From Prostheceraeus crozeri (lineage: Eukaryota; Platyhelminthes; Polycladida; Euryleptidae), in the NCBI GenBank assembly GCA_907163375.1, contig CAJQUW010009024.1:191001-255000 (forward strand): a DNA stretch of 64,000 nucleotides, read 5' to 3'. A program made the translations under genes and the position numbers. The notes beneath the pieces were generated by a model, which made no database searches, had not been told where the DNA came from, and saw only the letters and a list, made by a program, of their open reading frames with translations. Shown here piece after piece: positions 10,964-20,218 of this stretch. Position 1 is the first letter of the stretch; the number at the start of each line of letters is the position of its first letter.

Positions 10964-11413
10964 ATGGAACTAAGCAAAAATGTGTATTTTCATAAATGCT
11001 TTGCTTTTAACACAATAAAAATGACTGCAAAACGAAAGGCATCTTTTTCTCGGAAGAATGGTTCTTTTAGACCTTCAAGTCAGTTTAAGAAGGCGTTGCG
11101 AAAGTTAAACAGCATGCGAAACAATAAAGTTAAGTGCAAATTAATTCAAAACTCAAGTGATGATTTCATCCGTGATTTGGCTTTTGCAATACACAAATGC
11201 CTCCCAATATACAAACCTTTATTGAGTACTGATTCTCTAAACAGCATTAGAAAATTTTCAAATCCAAGAAGCAGTGATATGAAAAGGCGGAACTTAGTTC
11301 AGCGTGGAGGTGGTGGATTTTTGAATATGTTGAATGATATTGGAAACAGCATTTACAATGTACTCAACAGTCCACTAGGGAAAGTTGTAGCAGGTGCCGC
11401 AGTGTTGCTGTAG
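10964..11413 (+). CDS. Small basic protein with glycine-rich hydrophobic tail (pVI/pX-like candidate)
   Basis: 149 residues from 10964, or 130 from a better ATG at 11021 (AAAATGACTG context). The N-terminal half is very basic (TAKRKASFSRKNGS). The C-terminus is a GGGG run and an amphipathic or hydrophobic segment (GGFLNMLNDIGNSIYNVLN, then GKVVAGAAVLL). This layout resembles the membrane-active minor virion proteins of adenoviruses and adintoviruses. The assignment is inferred from composition and position only. Confidence 0.5.
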   Translation: MELSKNVYFHKCFAFNTIKMTAKRKASFSRKNGSFRPSSQFKKALRKLNSMRNNKVKCKLIQNSSDDFIRDLAFAIHKCLPIYKPLLSTDSLNSIRKFSNPRSSDMKRRNLVQRGGGGFLNMLNDIGNSIYNVLNSPLGKVVAGAAVLL

Positions 11414-11450
11414 ACGACGAATCATGGATTGACACGTCATCATTGATTGA

Positions 11451-11475
11451 TGACTCATGTGAATATGTATATAAG
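11451..11475 (+). promoter_or_regulatory. AP-1 plus TATA promoter
   Basis: TGACTCA at 11451-11457 and TATATAAG at 11468-11475, about 90 bp before the ATG at 11563. This is the second AP-1/TATA pair in element A. Confidence 0.6.
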
Positions 11476-11562
11476 AGAGACGCGCTTGTACTCTTTAATC
11501 ACTTTCAAGCTATCATTCATCGCTGACGGTTGAAAAGCTCCGAATAAGTACAACATTGAATC

Positions 11563-12309
11563 ATGTCTCAAAAAATGTTTATAGTTAGAGAGGAGAGCGA
11601 CTCATTTGAACGTGATCTCTTTAAATTCCGACCGACAAGGAAGGTTCAAAGGATTGGAAATACCTTTTACTTCCAAACGTTGAGCTATGGTGACGATGGT
11701 TTCTACCTTCAAGTTCCATTTTTCCACAGTAATGGCATGTCTTCATCTGGTTATGGCAACATGAGACAAATGCGAGTAACCTTTCCGAAATGGCAGCAGA
11801 TGATACTCAAAACCATCGACTCTTTGGCGAAGGAATGCGTTGTGTTGCCCGAAAGTGCTCCTACACATTGGAGGAAGGCGTTAGAGGAAGGAAGTGGCTA
11901 TAAGGATTTACCCGAGTTCGATACGCTATTCTTGAAATTGTCCGATCACTTTCAAGCATTCGATCTACTTGGAAATACAATGGAGTGTGATGATCTGAAG
12001 CGCGGACGATACATGGGTTTAATACACGTCAACGGTCTATACATTGGTGCTCACGGCTCAACCGGAAAAGTGGCATCGTTACAAATGAAAGTTCTACAGT
12101 TGGTTTATGAGCCAATGCCGATTGATAAGTGTTTAATCACCATCGATAAATCTACTTCAAAAGATGGGAAGGATGTTGAAGAAAGCAAAAAGCGGGGACG
12201 GAAATCCAAGGAAGGGAGTGTTAAGTTGAAATTGAAACGCCAAGATGCTCAAATTGACGCGAGAAGTTATTTTAATGCTGACATTGATGAGGAAACACAA
12301 ATGCTGTGA
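11563..12309 (+). CDS. Possible nucleic-acid-binding protein, 248 residues (A member of the 57133-type family)
   Basis: The N-terminal two thirds look beta-rich, with the pattern ...GFYLQVPFF... and later GRYMGLIHVNGLYIGAH. The same spacing occurs in the element B genes 57133-57816 (NGVRLYLQTP, GFYSFHIEVPAVYVG) and 54798-55397 (GFYSFEIKIQTIYMG). The C-terminus is basic (KKRGRKSKEG) and then acidic. A single-stranded DNA-binding role would suit protein-primed replication, but that is inference. It has its own promoter, and an AATAAA signal follows. Confidence 0.55.
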   Translation: MSQKMFIVREESDSFERDLFKFRPTRKVQRIGNTFYFQTLSYGDDGFYLQVPFFHSNGMSSSGYGNMRQMRVTFPKWQQMILKTIDSLAKECVVLPESAPTHWRKALEEGSGYKDLPEFDTLFLKLSDHFQAFDLLGNTMECDDLKRGRYMGLIHVNGLYIGAHGSTGKVASLQMKVLQLVYEPMPIDKCLITIDKSTSKDGKDVEESKKRGRKSKEGSVKLKLKRQDAQIDARSYFNADIDEETQML

Positions 12310-12335
12310 ATGTGAAATGAAAGTTTCTAAATGTA

Positions 12336-12341
12336 AATAAA
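12336..12341 (+). terminator. Poly(A) signal
   Basis: AATAAA 27 bp after the stop of the 11563 gene and before the ATPase gene. Confidence 0.5.
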
Positions 12342-12417
12342 GTTGTTATGGAACATGACTTGTTTTATTCTAAGCAAACTGGTGGGTGTTGGTCTTTAAA
12401 GCTTTTGAAATTTCAGG

Positions 12418-13053
12418 ATGACAGATTTTCGCCTATTCACTGATCGCACAATGTGTGTGGCCGGACCAAGTCAGTCCGGTAAAACTACTTTTGTAACTCA
12501 ATTACTACAATTTAGAAATGAGATGTTTAATAAAGAAATTAAAAGAGTTAAATGGTGTTATGGCATATTTCAACCACAACTACATTCTGCACTTCGCCAG
12601 AAAGGTTATGATGTGAAGCAAGGGTTACCGACAACTGAAGACATCAAAGCAGGTGACTTAGTTGTGCTAGATGATCTATTGCGTGAAAGCAAATCATCGA
12701 AAGATGTAACTGAAATGTTCATTCAAACTGCACATCATAGGGAAGCTTTTATTATCTATATCACCCAAAACATTTTTGATGGAGGGAAAGAGCAAAGAAC
12801 TAGGAGTTTGAATACACATTATTTGGCAATATTTAAAAATCCAAGAGACAGCAGTCAGATACATCATCTCAGTAGACAGATATTACCTCAACAACCTAAA
12901 GTTCTTTCAAAAATATATGAAGATGTAACTAAGAAACCACATGGCTATCTATTTATTGATCTAACCCAGGAATGTCCGGAACGACTTCGATTTCGAACAA
13001 ATATCATACCTAATTCCGCTGAACCAATGACAGTTTTCTCGGTTCACAGTTAG
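12418..13053 (+). CDS. Genome-packaging ATPase (FtsK/HerA, A32-like)
   Basis: 211 residues. Walker A is GPSQSGKT near residue 17; Walker B is DLVVLDDLL near residue 82. A glutamine-containing sensor region (YITQN) follows. Length and motifs fit the packaging ATPases of Polintons, virophages and adintoviruses, which in viruses pump DNA into capsids. It sits at the head of the tightly packed structural block. The gene looks whole. Confidence 0.9.
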   Translation: MTDFRLFTDRTMCVAGPSQSGKTTFVTQLLQFRNEMFNKEIKRVKWCYGIFQPQLHSALRQKGYDVKQGLPTTEDIKAGDLVVLDDLLRESKSSKDVTEMFIQTAHHREAFIIYITQNIFDGGKEQRTRSLNTHYLAIFKNPRDSSQIHHLSRQILPQQPKVLSKIYEDVTKKPHGYLFIDLTQECPERLRFRTNIIPNSAEPMTVFSVHS

Positions 13054-13072
13054 TTTTAAGCAATGTACTTTC

Positions 13073-13753
13073 ATGTACAAACATGTCGTTTACTGTACAA
13101 ACATGTCGTATTCAAAGATGGTAGTCATTCCTCAAGAGGAGTATGTACAATTGACTACATTACAAAGTGCACAGGAAGTCAAAAATATAGATCAACCTAT
13201 TACGAATCAACTTAAGGAAGTAACACAAAAGGATATGGAAATTCAGAAGATTAAGGATCCCTATCGACGAATGCAGTTAGCAGCTGAAAACATTGATGAG
13301 AGGCGACAGATTCGTGATAAGTTGCGACGATTTATAACCTTGTCAACACCTCGACCATATCGTGTGCGCGCTGAGCGATTATTTGACTTCATTGATCCAC
13401 ATGTGAAGTTCAATGAGAGAGGGGAGATAATAGATGAAACAACTGGTGATGTTATTAGAAATAGTCACATAGATGACCTTCTGCAATATGCTGTTAGAGA
13501 TGTAAGGCGAAAACTAGGTGCACCACAAGGGTGGTCATATTTTCAGAAAATTTTATCTGATCAAAATGTACCACACAATATTATTGGAGGACCAACTGTG
13601 AATGAGTTGGACAAGGGTCACTTACAAGATGAAACAAAAAGTAAAACACCCACGATGGCGGTCAAGCGAGAGCTTCATGATCCCGATGATCTTCAACCAA
13701 AAAGAGCTACTAGGCGCTCAATGCGTGTTGGAAAGGATTATAGTAAATATTAA
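13073..13753 (+). CDS. Unrecognised conserved Polinton protein, 226 residues
   Basis: The N-terminal half is helical and charged, possibly coiled coil (KDPYRRMQLAAENIDERRQ). A compact C-terminal part contains LGAPQGWSYFQKIL and NVPHNIIGGP, a pattern I associate with uncharacterised Polinton proteins. The tail is basic. A second in-frame ATG at 13103 (MSYSKM) may be the real start; a near-perfect direct repeat (TGTACAAACATGTCGT) surrounds the two ATGs. It lies between ATPase and integrase. Confidence 0.6.
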   Translation: MYKHVVYCTNMSYSKMVVIPQEEYVQLTTLQSAQEVKNIDQPITNQLKEVTQKDMEIQKIKDPYRRMQLAAENIDERRQIRDKLRRFITLSTPRPYRVRAERLFDFIDPHVKFNERGEIIDETTGDVIRNSHIDDLLQYAVRDVRRKLGAPQGWSYFQKILSDQNVPHNIIGGPTVNELDKGHLQDETKSKTPTMAVKRELHDPDDLQPKRATRRSMRVGKDYSKY

Positions 13754-13787
13754 GCAAATATAAATTAAGCTTTGCTTCTCTCATATC

Positions 13788-14114
13788 ATGTCGCTACAAA
13801 AGTTTTGCTGCTGTTTGAAATCTGCGCTCGAAGGTAAAGGAGAAGAGGGAATAGAGGTTGATATCAATTGTGTTAGCAGTTGCTGTGGGAGTAATACGCG
13901 TGCAAATCAGAACAAAGACGATGAGTACAGCAGTGAAACTCAGAAAGATTTATTACGACTTAAATCACCCCGCAAGTTTCAGTCGTCCGGAGGTTCTAGC
14001 TCGTGCAGCAGGTGTGGGGATAGAGAAAGTCAAGAAGTGGTTAAGGAGTCAACCGACTTACACTCTTCACAAAAATGCGAGAAAGCGGTTTCCAACGAGA
14101 AAATATGTTGTTAA
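13788..14114 (+). CDS. Small cysteine-rich ORF overlapping the integrase start
   Basis: 108 residues from the ATG at 13788. The first 45 or so do not overlap any other gene and are cysteine-rich (KFCCCLKSAL, then CVSSCCGS). The rest overlaps the integrase in another frame. The 167-bp gap before the integrase ATG would otherwise be unusually long for this compact block. It may be a real small protein or a leader ORF. Confidence 0.4.
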   Translation: MSLQKFCCCLKSALEGKGEEGIEVDINCVSSCCGSNTRANQNKDDEYSSETQKDLLRLKSPRKFQSSGGSSSCSRCGDRESQEVVKESTDLHSSQKCEKAVSNEKICC

Positions 14115-15009
14115 CAATATAGATAGTCAATGGCAAGCGGACTTGGCTGACATGCAACAGATATCACAGTACAATGATGGCTATAAATACATCTTAACCG
14201 TAATAGATATTTTATCTCGCTATGCTTGGGCACGTGCGCTGAAATCTAAACGAGGACCAGAAGTTGAAGCGGCTTTTCAGAGCATTTTCGATGAGGGGCG
14301 TGTTCCGCAAAGAATACAGACCGATCAAGGGAAGGAATTCGAAAACTCTCATGTTCGAAGTCTCTTTAAAAGTCATAATGTGGAATTGTTTAGTGTCAAA
14401 AGTGCTTATAAAGCTGCCATGGTTGAGAGGTTCAATCGCACACTGAAGACAAAAATATGGCGCTATTTCACTGCAAAAAATACACATGTTTGGATAGGTG
14501 AGCTGCAGAAATTTGTTAAGAATTACAATGAAAGCTACCATCGAATCATTAAGATGAAACCTGTCGATGTTACCCCAGATAATGCGATGGATGTATGGCT
14601 TCGATTGTATGATAAGAAAGCGAAAAACATTTCCAATGAAAAGAAAATAAATGTTGGTGATAGAGTTCGGATTTCAAAGGTTAAGTCTACATTTGAGAAG
14701 GGGTATCTACCTGATTGGACTGAAGAAGAGTTTTTTGTAGATGAAGTAAATACAAAATTTAGACCCACCATGTATAAATTAATAGATTACCATGGCAATC
14801 CAATTGAAGGAAAATTTTACTCTTATGAATTGCAAGTAGTAGACAGAAGTGAAGAGGTGTATATGATTGACAAAATAATTAGGAAGAAAGGTCATGGCAA
14901 TCAAAGGAAATATCTAGTTAAATGGAAAGGATATCCTGATTCATTTAATAGCTGGATAACGCACCAGGATCTACAAAATGTGGAGGTGGGAGACACTCGT
15001 AACTTTTAA
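13921..15009 (+). CDS. Retrovirus-like integrase with chromodomain
   Basis: 362 residues from the ATG at 13921. The catalytic D,D-35-E signature is visible in WQADLADM, IQTDQGKEFEN and AAMVERFNR. The C-terminus is a chromodomain (EEVYMIDKIIRKKG, then YLVKWKGYP and SWITHQDL), which in related transposons targets modified chromatin. Known role: it cuts and joins TIR ends into target DNA, giving the 6-bp duplication seen around A. The gene looks whole and could also act on the similar ends of element B. Confidence 0.95.
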   Translation: MSTAVKLRKIYYDLNHPASFSRPEVLARAAGVGIEKVKKWLRSQPTYTLHKNARKRFPTRKYVVNNIDSQWQADLADMQQISQYNDGYKYILTVIDILSRYAWARALKSKRGPEVEAAFQSIFDEGRVPQRIQTDQGKEFENSHVRSLFKSHNVELFSVKSAYKAAMVERFNRTLKTKIWRYFTAKNTHVWIGELQKFVKNYNESYHRIIKMKPVDVTPDNAMDVWLRLYDKKAKNISNEKKINVGDRVRISKVKSTFEKGYLPDWTEEEFFVDEVNTKFRPTMYKLIDYHGNPIEGKFYSYELQVVDRSEEVYMIDKIIRKKGHGNQRKYLVKWKGYPDSFNSWITHQDLQNVEVGDTRNF

Positions 15010-15049
15010 GCTAATATAGCATGTGTCTTCTTACATATATGAGTTTAAC

Positions 15050-16627
15050 ATGTCTACTAACTTCAATATCATTCTTCCAAGCAATAGCAACCCCAAGATA
15101 TTCCCAAGTAACAAACCATCTCTATACTCTGTTGAATTCGCTAATCCAATTACTCTGCATGGACCCCATGAAGTTGCTCTAACTGAAATTACTTATTACA
15201 ACGATATCAGTTTGCTAAAGAACAACTATTTTGAATTACATAAAGAAGTACGAGAGAAGGATGATTGCTTTCGCATATTTCAAAATAGTCTACATGGTAC
15301 ATGGGCTTTTCATCATCTAACTTTACATCCTTTTTCAACATCTTTACCATCTGTCCAAAACATGATTAAAATTCAAAAGGCATTTGCAACGTCAACTTTT
15401 GATTCTAAGGTTCCCACAATGAGCTTGCAAGATACAGAAAAGGAAATCGGTAGAATGTTTGAACGAATAAATGATCTCTTCAAGCTGACTTTGAATAAAT
15501 TCTACAAACCAGTCATAAAGGGGTCAACAAAATTGATGAAGGAAGGGAAGCATGTTCTTCTTGTATTAGGTAAGGATTTGAGTCATACTTTTGGGTATTC
15601 CAGAACAACTTTCTCATCAAGGTATTGGTATAATGGACGTGGGTGGAATTCGGAGAGGAAAGTCACTGATTTTCAATGTAGAATTGTGCCATTGTATGCA
15701 TTACAAAAGAGGAGCATCCGAGTAAAAAATAAATTTGAGGTCATTAGAAGTGTTGAAGACTTTGCAAGAAAGTTTCAAGGATCAGTGCCAGAAACGTTAA
15801 TGACTTGTGAATATAAGAAAGAGAAAGTAACTTTATTTACTGTTGAAAAGGAGGTAGAATTTATTGTTTTTACTAAAAAGACACCATTGGAAAAGTCTGA
15901 GTCCGCTGTTATTGAATTCGGATCTGAAATGATTGGGATGTTTAAGGGCCTTGAAAGCGCACCTTGGTTGACAGAGTTAAATGATACATTCAAGGTTCAA
16001 TTGTCCTCTTCTAAACTCAAAGCATCAACAAATGCTTCATGGGATATCCAGGTATACAGCGAAGACATATTGGGTGATGAATTGTCTACTTCCAGTGAAC
16101 TTGTAAAAAGAGTTAATTTGAACATTGAAAGCTTGAAAACGCCATCTGAATTGTGTACAAAGTTAAATGAGTTTGGTGTAGATTACCTTGATGCAGATGA
16201 ATATCACTTTTCTTATGATCCACATAAGAAACGCATGATTCTAAAGGTAGGGAAGAACTCTCTTATCAAGCTGGATAGCGTGTTGACGTCCACATTGGGA
16301 TTCTCAAAATCAACTATTTATGAAGGCTCATCAATAGGCGATACAGCCCCATCACTAGAGCGTGATATAAGTAACTTATACGTCTATTGTAACATTATTG
16401 AATATACAAGGGTTGGCGACATTGAGGCCCCACTTCTGCGCACATTTCCTCTCTCATCCGTAAGGAAGCAACTAATCAATCGAGAATTTATTAACACGAT
16501 GTATGTACCAATGAGCAGAAATGTCATCAATAGAATTGACATATCAATTCATGATGATACAGGTGAAGTAGTACCATTCTGTGGTGGTGTTACTGTTTTA
16601 ACACTACACATCAGGACACGAGATTAA
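15050..16627 (+). CDS. Penton-like minor capsid protein
   Basis: 525 residues from the ATG at 15050. The N-terminus (NFNIILPSNSNPKIFPSN, then VALTEITYYNDI) follows the pattern found in Polinton and adintovirus minor capsid proteins next to the major capsid gene. Known role: a single jelly-roll penton at the capsid vertices. Other structural roles cannot be excluded from sequence alone. The frame is open throughout. Confidence 0.65.
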   Translation: MSTNFNIILPSNSNPKIFPSNKPSLYSVEFANPITLHGPHEVALTEITYYNDISLLKNNYFELHKEVREKDDCFRIFQNSLHGTWAFHHLTLHPFSTSLPSVQNMIKIQKAFATSTFDSKVPTMSLQDTEKEIGRMFERINDLFKLTLNKFYKPVIKGSTKLMKEGKHVLLVLGKDLSHTFGYSRTTFSSRYWYNGRGWNSERKVTDFQCRIVPLYALQKRSIRVKNKFEVIRSVEDFARKFQGSVPETLMTCEYKKEKVTLFTVEKEVEFIVFTKKTPLEKSESAVIEFGSEMIGMFKGLESAPWLTELNDTFKVQLSSSKLKASTNASWDIQVYSEDILGDELSTSSELVKRVNLNIESLKTPSELCTKLNEFGVDYLDADEYHFSYDPHKKRMILKVGKNSLIKLDSVLTSTLGFSKSTIYEGSSIGDTAPSLERDISNLYVYCNIIEYTRVGDIEAPLLRTFPLSSVRKQLINREFINTMYVPMSRNVINRIDISIHDDTGEVVPFCGGVTVLTLHIRTRD

Positions 16628-16670
16628 GGCTTTACGCTATTGTGGGATCTATAATTATCTACAGGACATA

Positions 16671-17153
16671 ATGTCAGGCATTTACAGTGGTCCATCCTAT
16701 CAGAGCGGCTATCCCGTGTTTGCTGGAGGTAGACGACAAGTTGGAGGAGGCATATTCGGTGCACTAAGACGTATGGTTCTCCCAACACTCAAAAAGTATG
16801 GCGTACCATTCATGAAGCGGGTTGGAAACAGAGCTTTAGACTTTGGTGCAAATGTTGCAGCTGATGCACTTCAAGGGGAGAATATCGGTGAATCCATGAA
16901 ATTGCGTGCACAGCAATCTGCCATAGACGCATTAGATGATTTAACAAAGACGAGGCGTACAGTTCGGAAGAAACGTAGGAAGTCAAGACAAGTTGGATCA
17001 GGTCGAGTTACTAAGCAAAGGCGTAGGAGAAGTAAAAAGCCCACCAGAGCAGCACGTTCTAAATCAAGACGTCGTGTGAAAGCAAGAAAGCGCAAACGAA
17101 ATTCCACAGCGACTGGAAACAAGTCAAAACGAAGGAAGACAACATATTTGTAA
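16671..17153 (+). CDS. Arginine/lysine-rich virion core protein (pX/pVII-like)
   Basis: 160 residues. The N-terminus YPVFAGGRRQVGGGIFGALR resembles adintovirus and Polinton core proteins; the last 70 residues are almost all K, R, S and T, suited to packing DNA. It lies directly between penton-like and major capsid genes, as in related elements. The frame is open. Confidence 0.7.
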   Translation: MSGIYSGPSYQSGYPVFAGGRRQVGGGIFGALRRMVLPTLKKYGVPFMKRVGNRALDFGANVAADALQGENIGESMKLRAQQSAIDALDDLTKTRRTVRKKRRKSRQVGSGRVTKQRRRRSKKPTRAARSKSRRRVKARKRKRNSTATGNKSKRRKTTYL

Positions 17154-17163
17154 AGCTAATACG

Positions 17164-18458
17164 ATGCAGAGTATCAATTCGGCTTTGTGTTTCTTCGATT
17201 CACCACCTCATCAAACTGACATTATTTCCTCAACTATTGTTGATATAGTCCCCACAACAAATATTGATGGTAACCAACAGCCTATTCAGTTTGATATACC
17301 TGCTAATCCTCAAGATTATATTGACTGTCAATCCATTGATTTAGAATTGTGTATACAAATTAAGAAGACTGATGGTACCAATATTGATTCAACTAAGGAT
17401 AAAGTGGGATTGACAAATCTTCCTATTGCCAGTCTATTCTCAGATGTGTATTTAATATTGAATGACAAACAGATTGAAGGAGGGGATCGAGCATATCCCT
17501 ATGGAGCATACATAAATACAATGACGCAATTTCAGAAGCAAGCTAAACAGTCACACTTGCAAGTTGCCGATTGGTATCAAGGGAAAGCAGGGATCAGCAA
17601 GGGAAATTTGATGAGGTCTCAAATGGAGGTTTAAAAAAACGAATGGAATTGACAGCAGATTCAAAGGAATTATACTTGAAAGGACCTGTCTATCTTGATT
17701 TCCTTCGTCAATCTAGATATCTACTATCACAGGTTAAAATGCAAATAAAATTTATTCGTGCAAATCCTGAGTTCGCGTTAATGGCCTTTGGAGCTACAAA
17801 CTATCAAATCAACATAAGTAGTGCCGTGCTCAATGTAAGGAGAGTAACAATGAACCCGTCAGTCATCAACGAGCATGCGACAGGATTGAGGAAAAGCAAT
17901 GCAATATATCCAGTTAATCACAGTGTGTTAACAAACTTCACAATTGGTGCGGGATCATCCTCTCATGCCTACCCAAATCTTTTTCCCACAGCGATGCCGA
18001 AGGCGGCGTATATCACATTTGTGGAAAATGAGTCATTTATTGGTGCTTTTGAAAAGAATCCATTTAATTTCCAACACTTTAACGTTAGTAAACTAGCACT
18101 CTATCAGGATGGAAAATTTGTTGCTTGCAAAGCTTATGAGCCTAATTTTAAAGAGGGTAAATTTGCACGTGAATATGGTTCTACTTTCACTGCACTGAGC
18201 ATGTTTAACACAGATGATTCAAATGGAATTACAATGGATATGTATAAAAATGGTTACTTCTTCATTATATACAATCTCACAGCAGATGCAGATCTAGGCG
18301 GTGAAAGCGTAGGAGTTACAAAGCCTGGTAATCTACGACTAGAGGTGTCATTTGAGTCACCTTTGAAGAAAACAATTACTTGCCTCATTTATGCTATCTA
18401 TGATAGCAAAGTTGAAATAACGAGAATGCGAGACGTAACTGTCAGCTATCAGAGATGA
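17164..18458 (+). pseudogene. Major capsid protein gene (double jelly-roll type), broken
   Basis: The region encodes Polinton major-capsid-like sequence: an N-terminal part with FFDSPPHQTDIISS and FSDVYLILNDKQIEGGD, and later jelly-roll-type segments such as VYLDFLRQSRYLL and YFFIIYNLTADADLGG. It begins 11 bp after the core protein and touches the protease gene. The frame is not continuous; it has about one break, so this copy should not make capsids unaided. Confidence 0.8.
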
Positions 18459-18916
18459 GTAACTTAAGCAACATACAAATCTTGAGGAAAATGGGAAATG
18501 CTCATCCCTACTCCAAGTCAATATTTCTTGATGTCTTTTCTAGAGATAATTTACCTAATTCAATTCCTTTCTATCCTTGTTCGCTTATCATCAATACAGA
18601 CAGCAACAATCTTCCTGGTAAACATTGGGTTGCAGTGTACATCAATCGCTATAAAGTGGCTGAATATTTTGACTCTCTTAATCTACCTCGCTTACATGAC
18701 ATTGCATTATGGATGAATAGGTTCTCCTGGACGATTAAGAAAGTTACATCGTTTCCACTTCAAAGCAATGTATCTCTCATGTGCGGCGGTTATGTGCTAT
18801 ATTTCATCAACGAGAGACCATTGAAAAATAACTGTAAAAGTGTTTTACAACTTTTTTCGAAAGACTGCTATAAAAATGATGTAATTCTTACAAAGTATAT
18901 TGAAACTGTTTTGTAA
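18455..18916 (+). CDS. Adenain-like cysteine protease
   Basis: 153 residues. The adenain triad is visible: histidine in GKHWVAVY, acidic residue in YFDSL and cysteine in MCGGYVLYF. Known role: maturation of virion proteins. The start codon overlaps the end of the capsid gene by four bases, suggesting a shared transcript. An AATAAA signal overlaps its stop. Confidence 0.88.
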   Translation: MSNLSNIQILRKMGNAHPYSKSIFLDVFSRDNLPNSIPFYPCSLIINTDSNNLPGKHWVAVYINRYKVAEYFDSLNLPRLHDIALWMNRFSWTIKKVTSFPLQSNVSLMCGGYVLYFINERPLKNNCKSVLQLFSKDCYKNDVILTKYIETVL

Positions 18917-18920
18917 TAAA
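18915..18920 (+). terminator. Poly(A) signal of the structural block
   Basis: AATAAA immediately at the protease stop, followed by a T-rich stretch. It closes the plus-strand gene block where it meets the minus-strand block. Confidence 0.6.
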
Positions 18921-19047
18921 GTTTTATTTTATATGTAAATATCCTTGTTTTATGTTCCAAATCGTTGGGTTTAGAGGGAAAGCAAAACATGTTTACATTT
19001 CAATATGTATTTACAAATATACAGTTCTTTTCTAAATATTTACATAG

Positions 19048-19616
19048 CTACAATGTAGATTTCACAAATATTTTTCTCAAATCACATAGGATGGGAGGAA
19101 CATCATTTATGTCTTTAATGCCGGTTATCACAATCTTTCCATTATGGAATACATGAACATGATATGGATGCCAGTTAGTCATCTGTGCTGCTGGAAATAG
19201 TTCCACTTCATAAGTGAGATTATTTGATGATGTGACTTTACGAAAGTCATAATGATAGTTCAATTCACATAACACAGTCATTGTCTTCACTTCCATTCAG
19301 ATAATGAGTCACTAAGTAAATTTTCCAACGTAGAATGTAGATATGGTAGATCACCATCAGTGAAGCCACCAACACACTGGATTGTTCCATTTGGAAAGAA
19401 TAGGATAGTCACATATTTATCCTTCCTCTGTATCCTCCATGTTAACATTGAGGGTCTTCCCAGATGTAGATTCGTTGTCGGCTTCATCTTGTGTTTTATT
19501 AATAACCATTGCTTTCGATTGGGAATGTTCCGCTCGATTTCTTGAAGATTGAGTTTTGAGTTTACTTTTGTAGTTAACATGCGATTCACGACTTCCATCC
19601 GCTTGATGTCCTCCAT
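19048..19616 (-). pseudogene. TBP-like two-lobed protein, A copy
   Basis: Two tandem lobes resemble the repeats of TATA-binding protein. Lobe 1: NRMLTTKVNSKLNLQEIE, then FFPNGTIQCVGG. Lobe 2: TYEVELFPAAQMTNWHP, then FHNGKIVITG, close to the TBP pattern YEPELFPGL...F.SGKVV.TG. The homologous gene of element B (53874-54350) is one continuous frame. This copy has about one break. Its start lies inside the end of the PC4-like gene in another frame, as in B. Known TBP role: binding TATA boxes to start transcription. Confidence 0.65.
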
Positions 19617-20040
19617 CCTTAATAAATGAAATCATATGTGGTAGTATCTCTTTTGTAAAGTTTCTCCATGTGACGTCACTGAAACGGAAAAATCGATAGT
19701 CAATATCTTCTCTCTTTGGTGAACAGACGTATAGCTTGACGGTAGAGTCACACTTTATCCATACCTTTTGATCGAGGGGAATCTTCATCCGTGTCTTATG
19801 GTTGTCAATCAGATCAGCAAAGTCTTTCAGTGAAGATAATGCGTCAAGGCTAATGCAAACGCCACGATGTTTTCCACCACTATTTGTTATTAAGTGACGA
19901 AAGACTACTTTCTTAGAATTTGTTATGTGAATGCTTTGTGAGTCATTTAATTTCCATGTTCTAATGTAATGAGGCATGTTTTTAAATATAAACCTAAATT
20001 TATTTGTTTGCATAAAGCTTGCTATTTTACATCTCAACAT
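19417..20040 (-). CDS. PC4-like nucleic-acid-binding protein with disordered tail, A copy
   Basis: 207 residues, or 186 from MPHYIRTWKL at 19977. Two PC4-like units can be suggested: KHRGVCISLDALSSLKDFAD near residue 60, recalling the KGISL...W..L end of PC4, and VKLYVCSP...W.NFTKEIL near residue 115. The last 70 residues are a low-complexity polar tail whose DNA also encodes the start of the TBP-like protein in another frame. Known PC4 role: single-stranded DNA binding and RNA polymerase II coactivation. The family call is tentative; homology to 54010-54708 is clearer. Confidence 0.5.
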   Translation of the reverse strand: MLRCKIASFMQTNKFRFIFKNMPHYIRTWKLNDSQSIHITNSKKVVFRHLITNSGGKHRGVCISLDALSSLKDFADLIDNHKTRMKIPLDQKVWIKCDSTVKLYVCSPKREDIDYRFFRFSDVTWRNFTKEILPHMISFIKDGGHQADGSRESHVNYKSKLKTQSSRNRAEHSQSKAMVINKTQDEADNESTSGKTLNVNMEDTEEG

Positions 20041-20218
20041 ATCGGAATGATGTTGAGTGCTACGTCTTCAATTCATAGTAGGACTACCTATGTTTTAGTA
20101 AATATTTCTACACATCGGAAAGATGTAGAAATTTCATTTTATATTTAATCTACCTATATATTATTAAGCATGACTACGCAGAAATGTAGTGATTGGTTAG
20201 TTTACTTTGTTAAATTTC

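Noticed and set aside
19671-19678. TGACGTCA inside the PC4-like gene as a CRE
   Set aside because: It lies within coding sequence far from a TATA box; likely chance.
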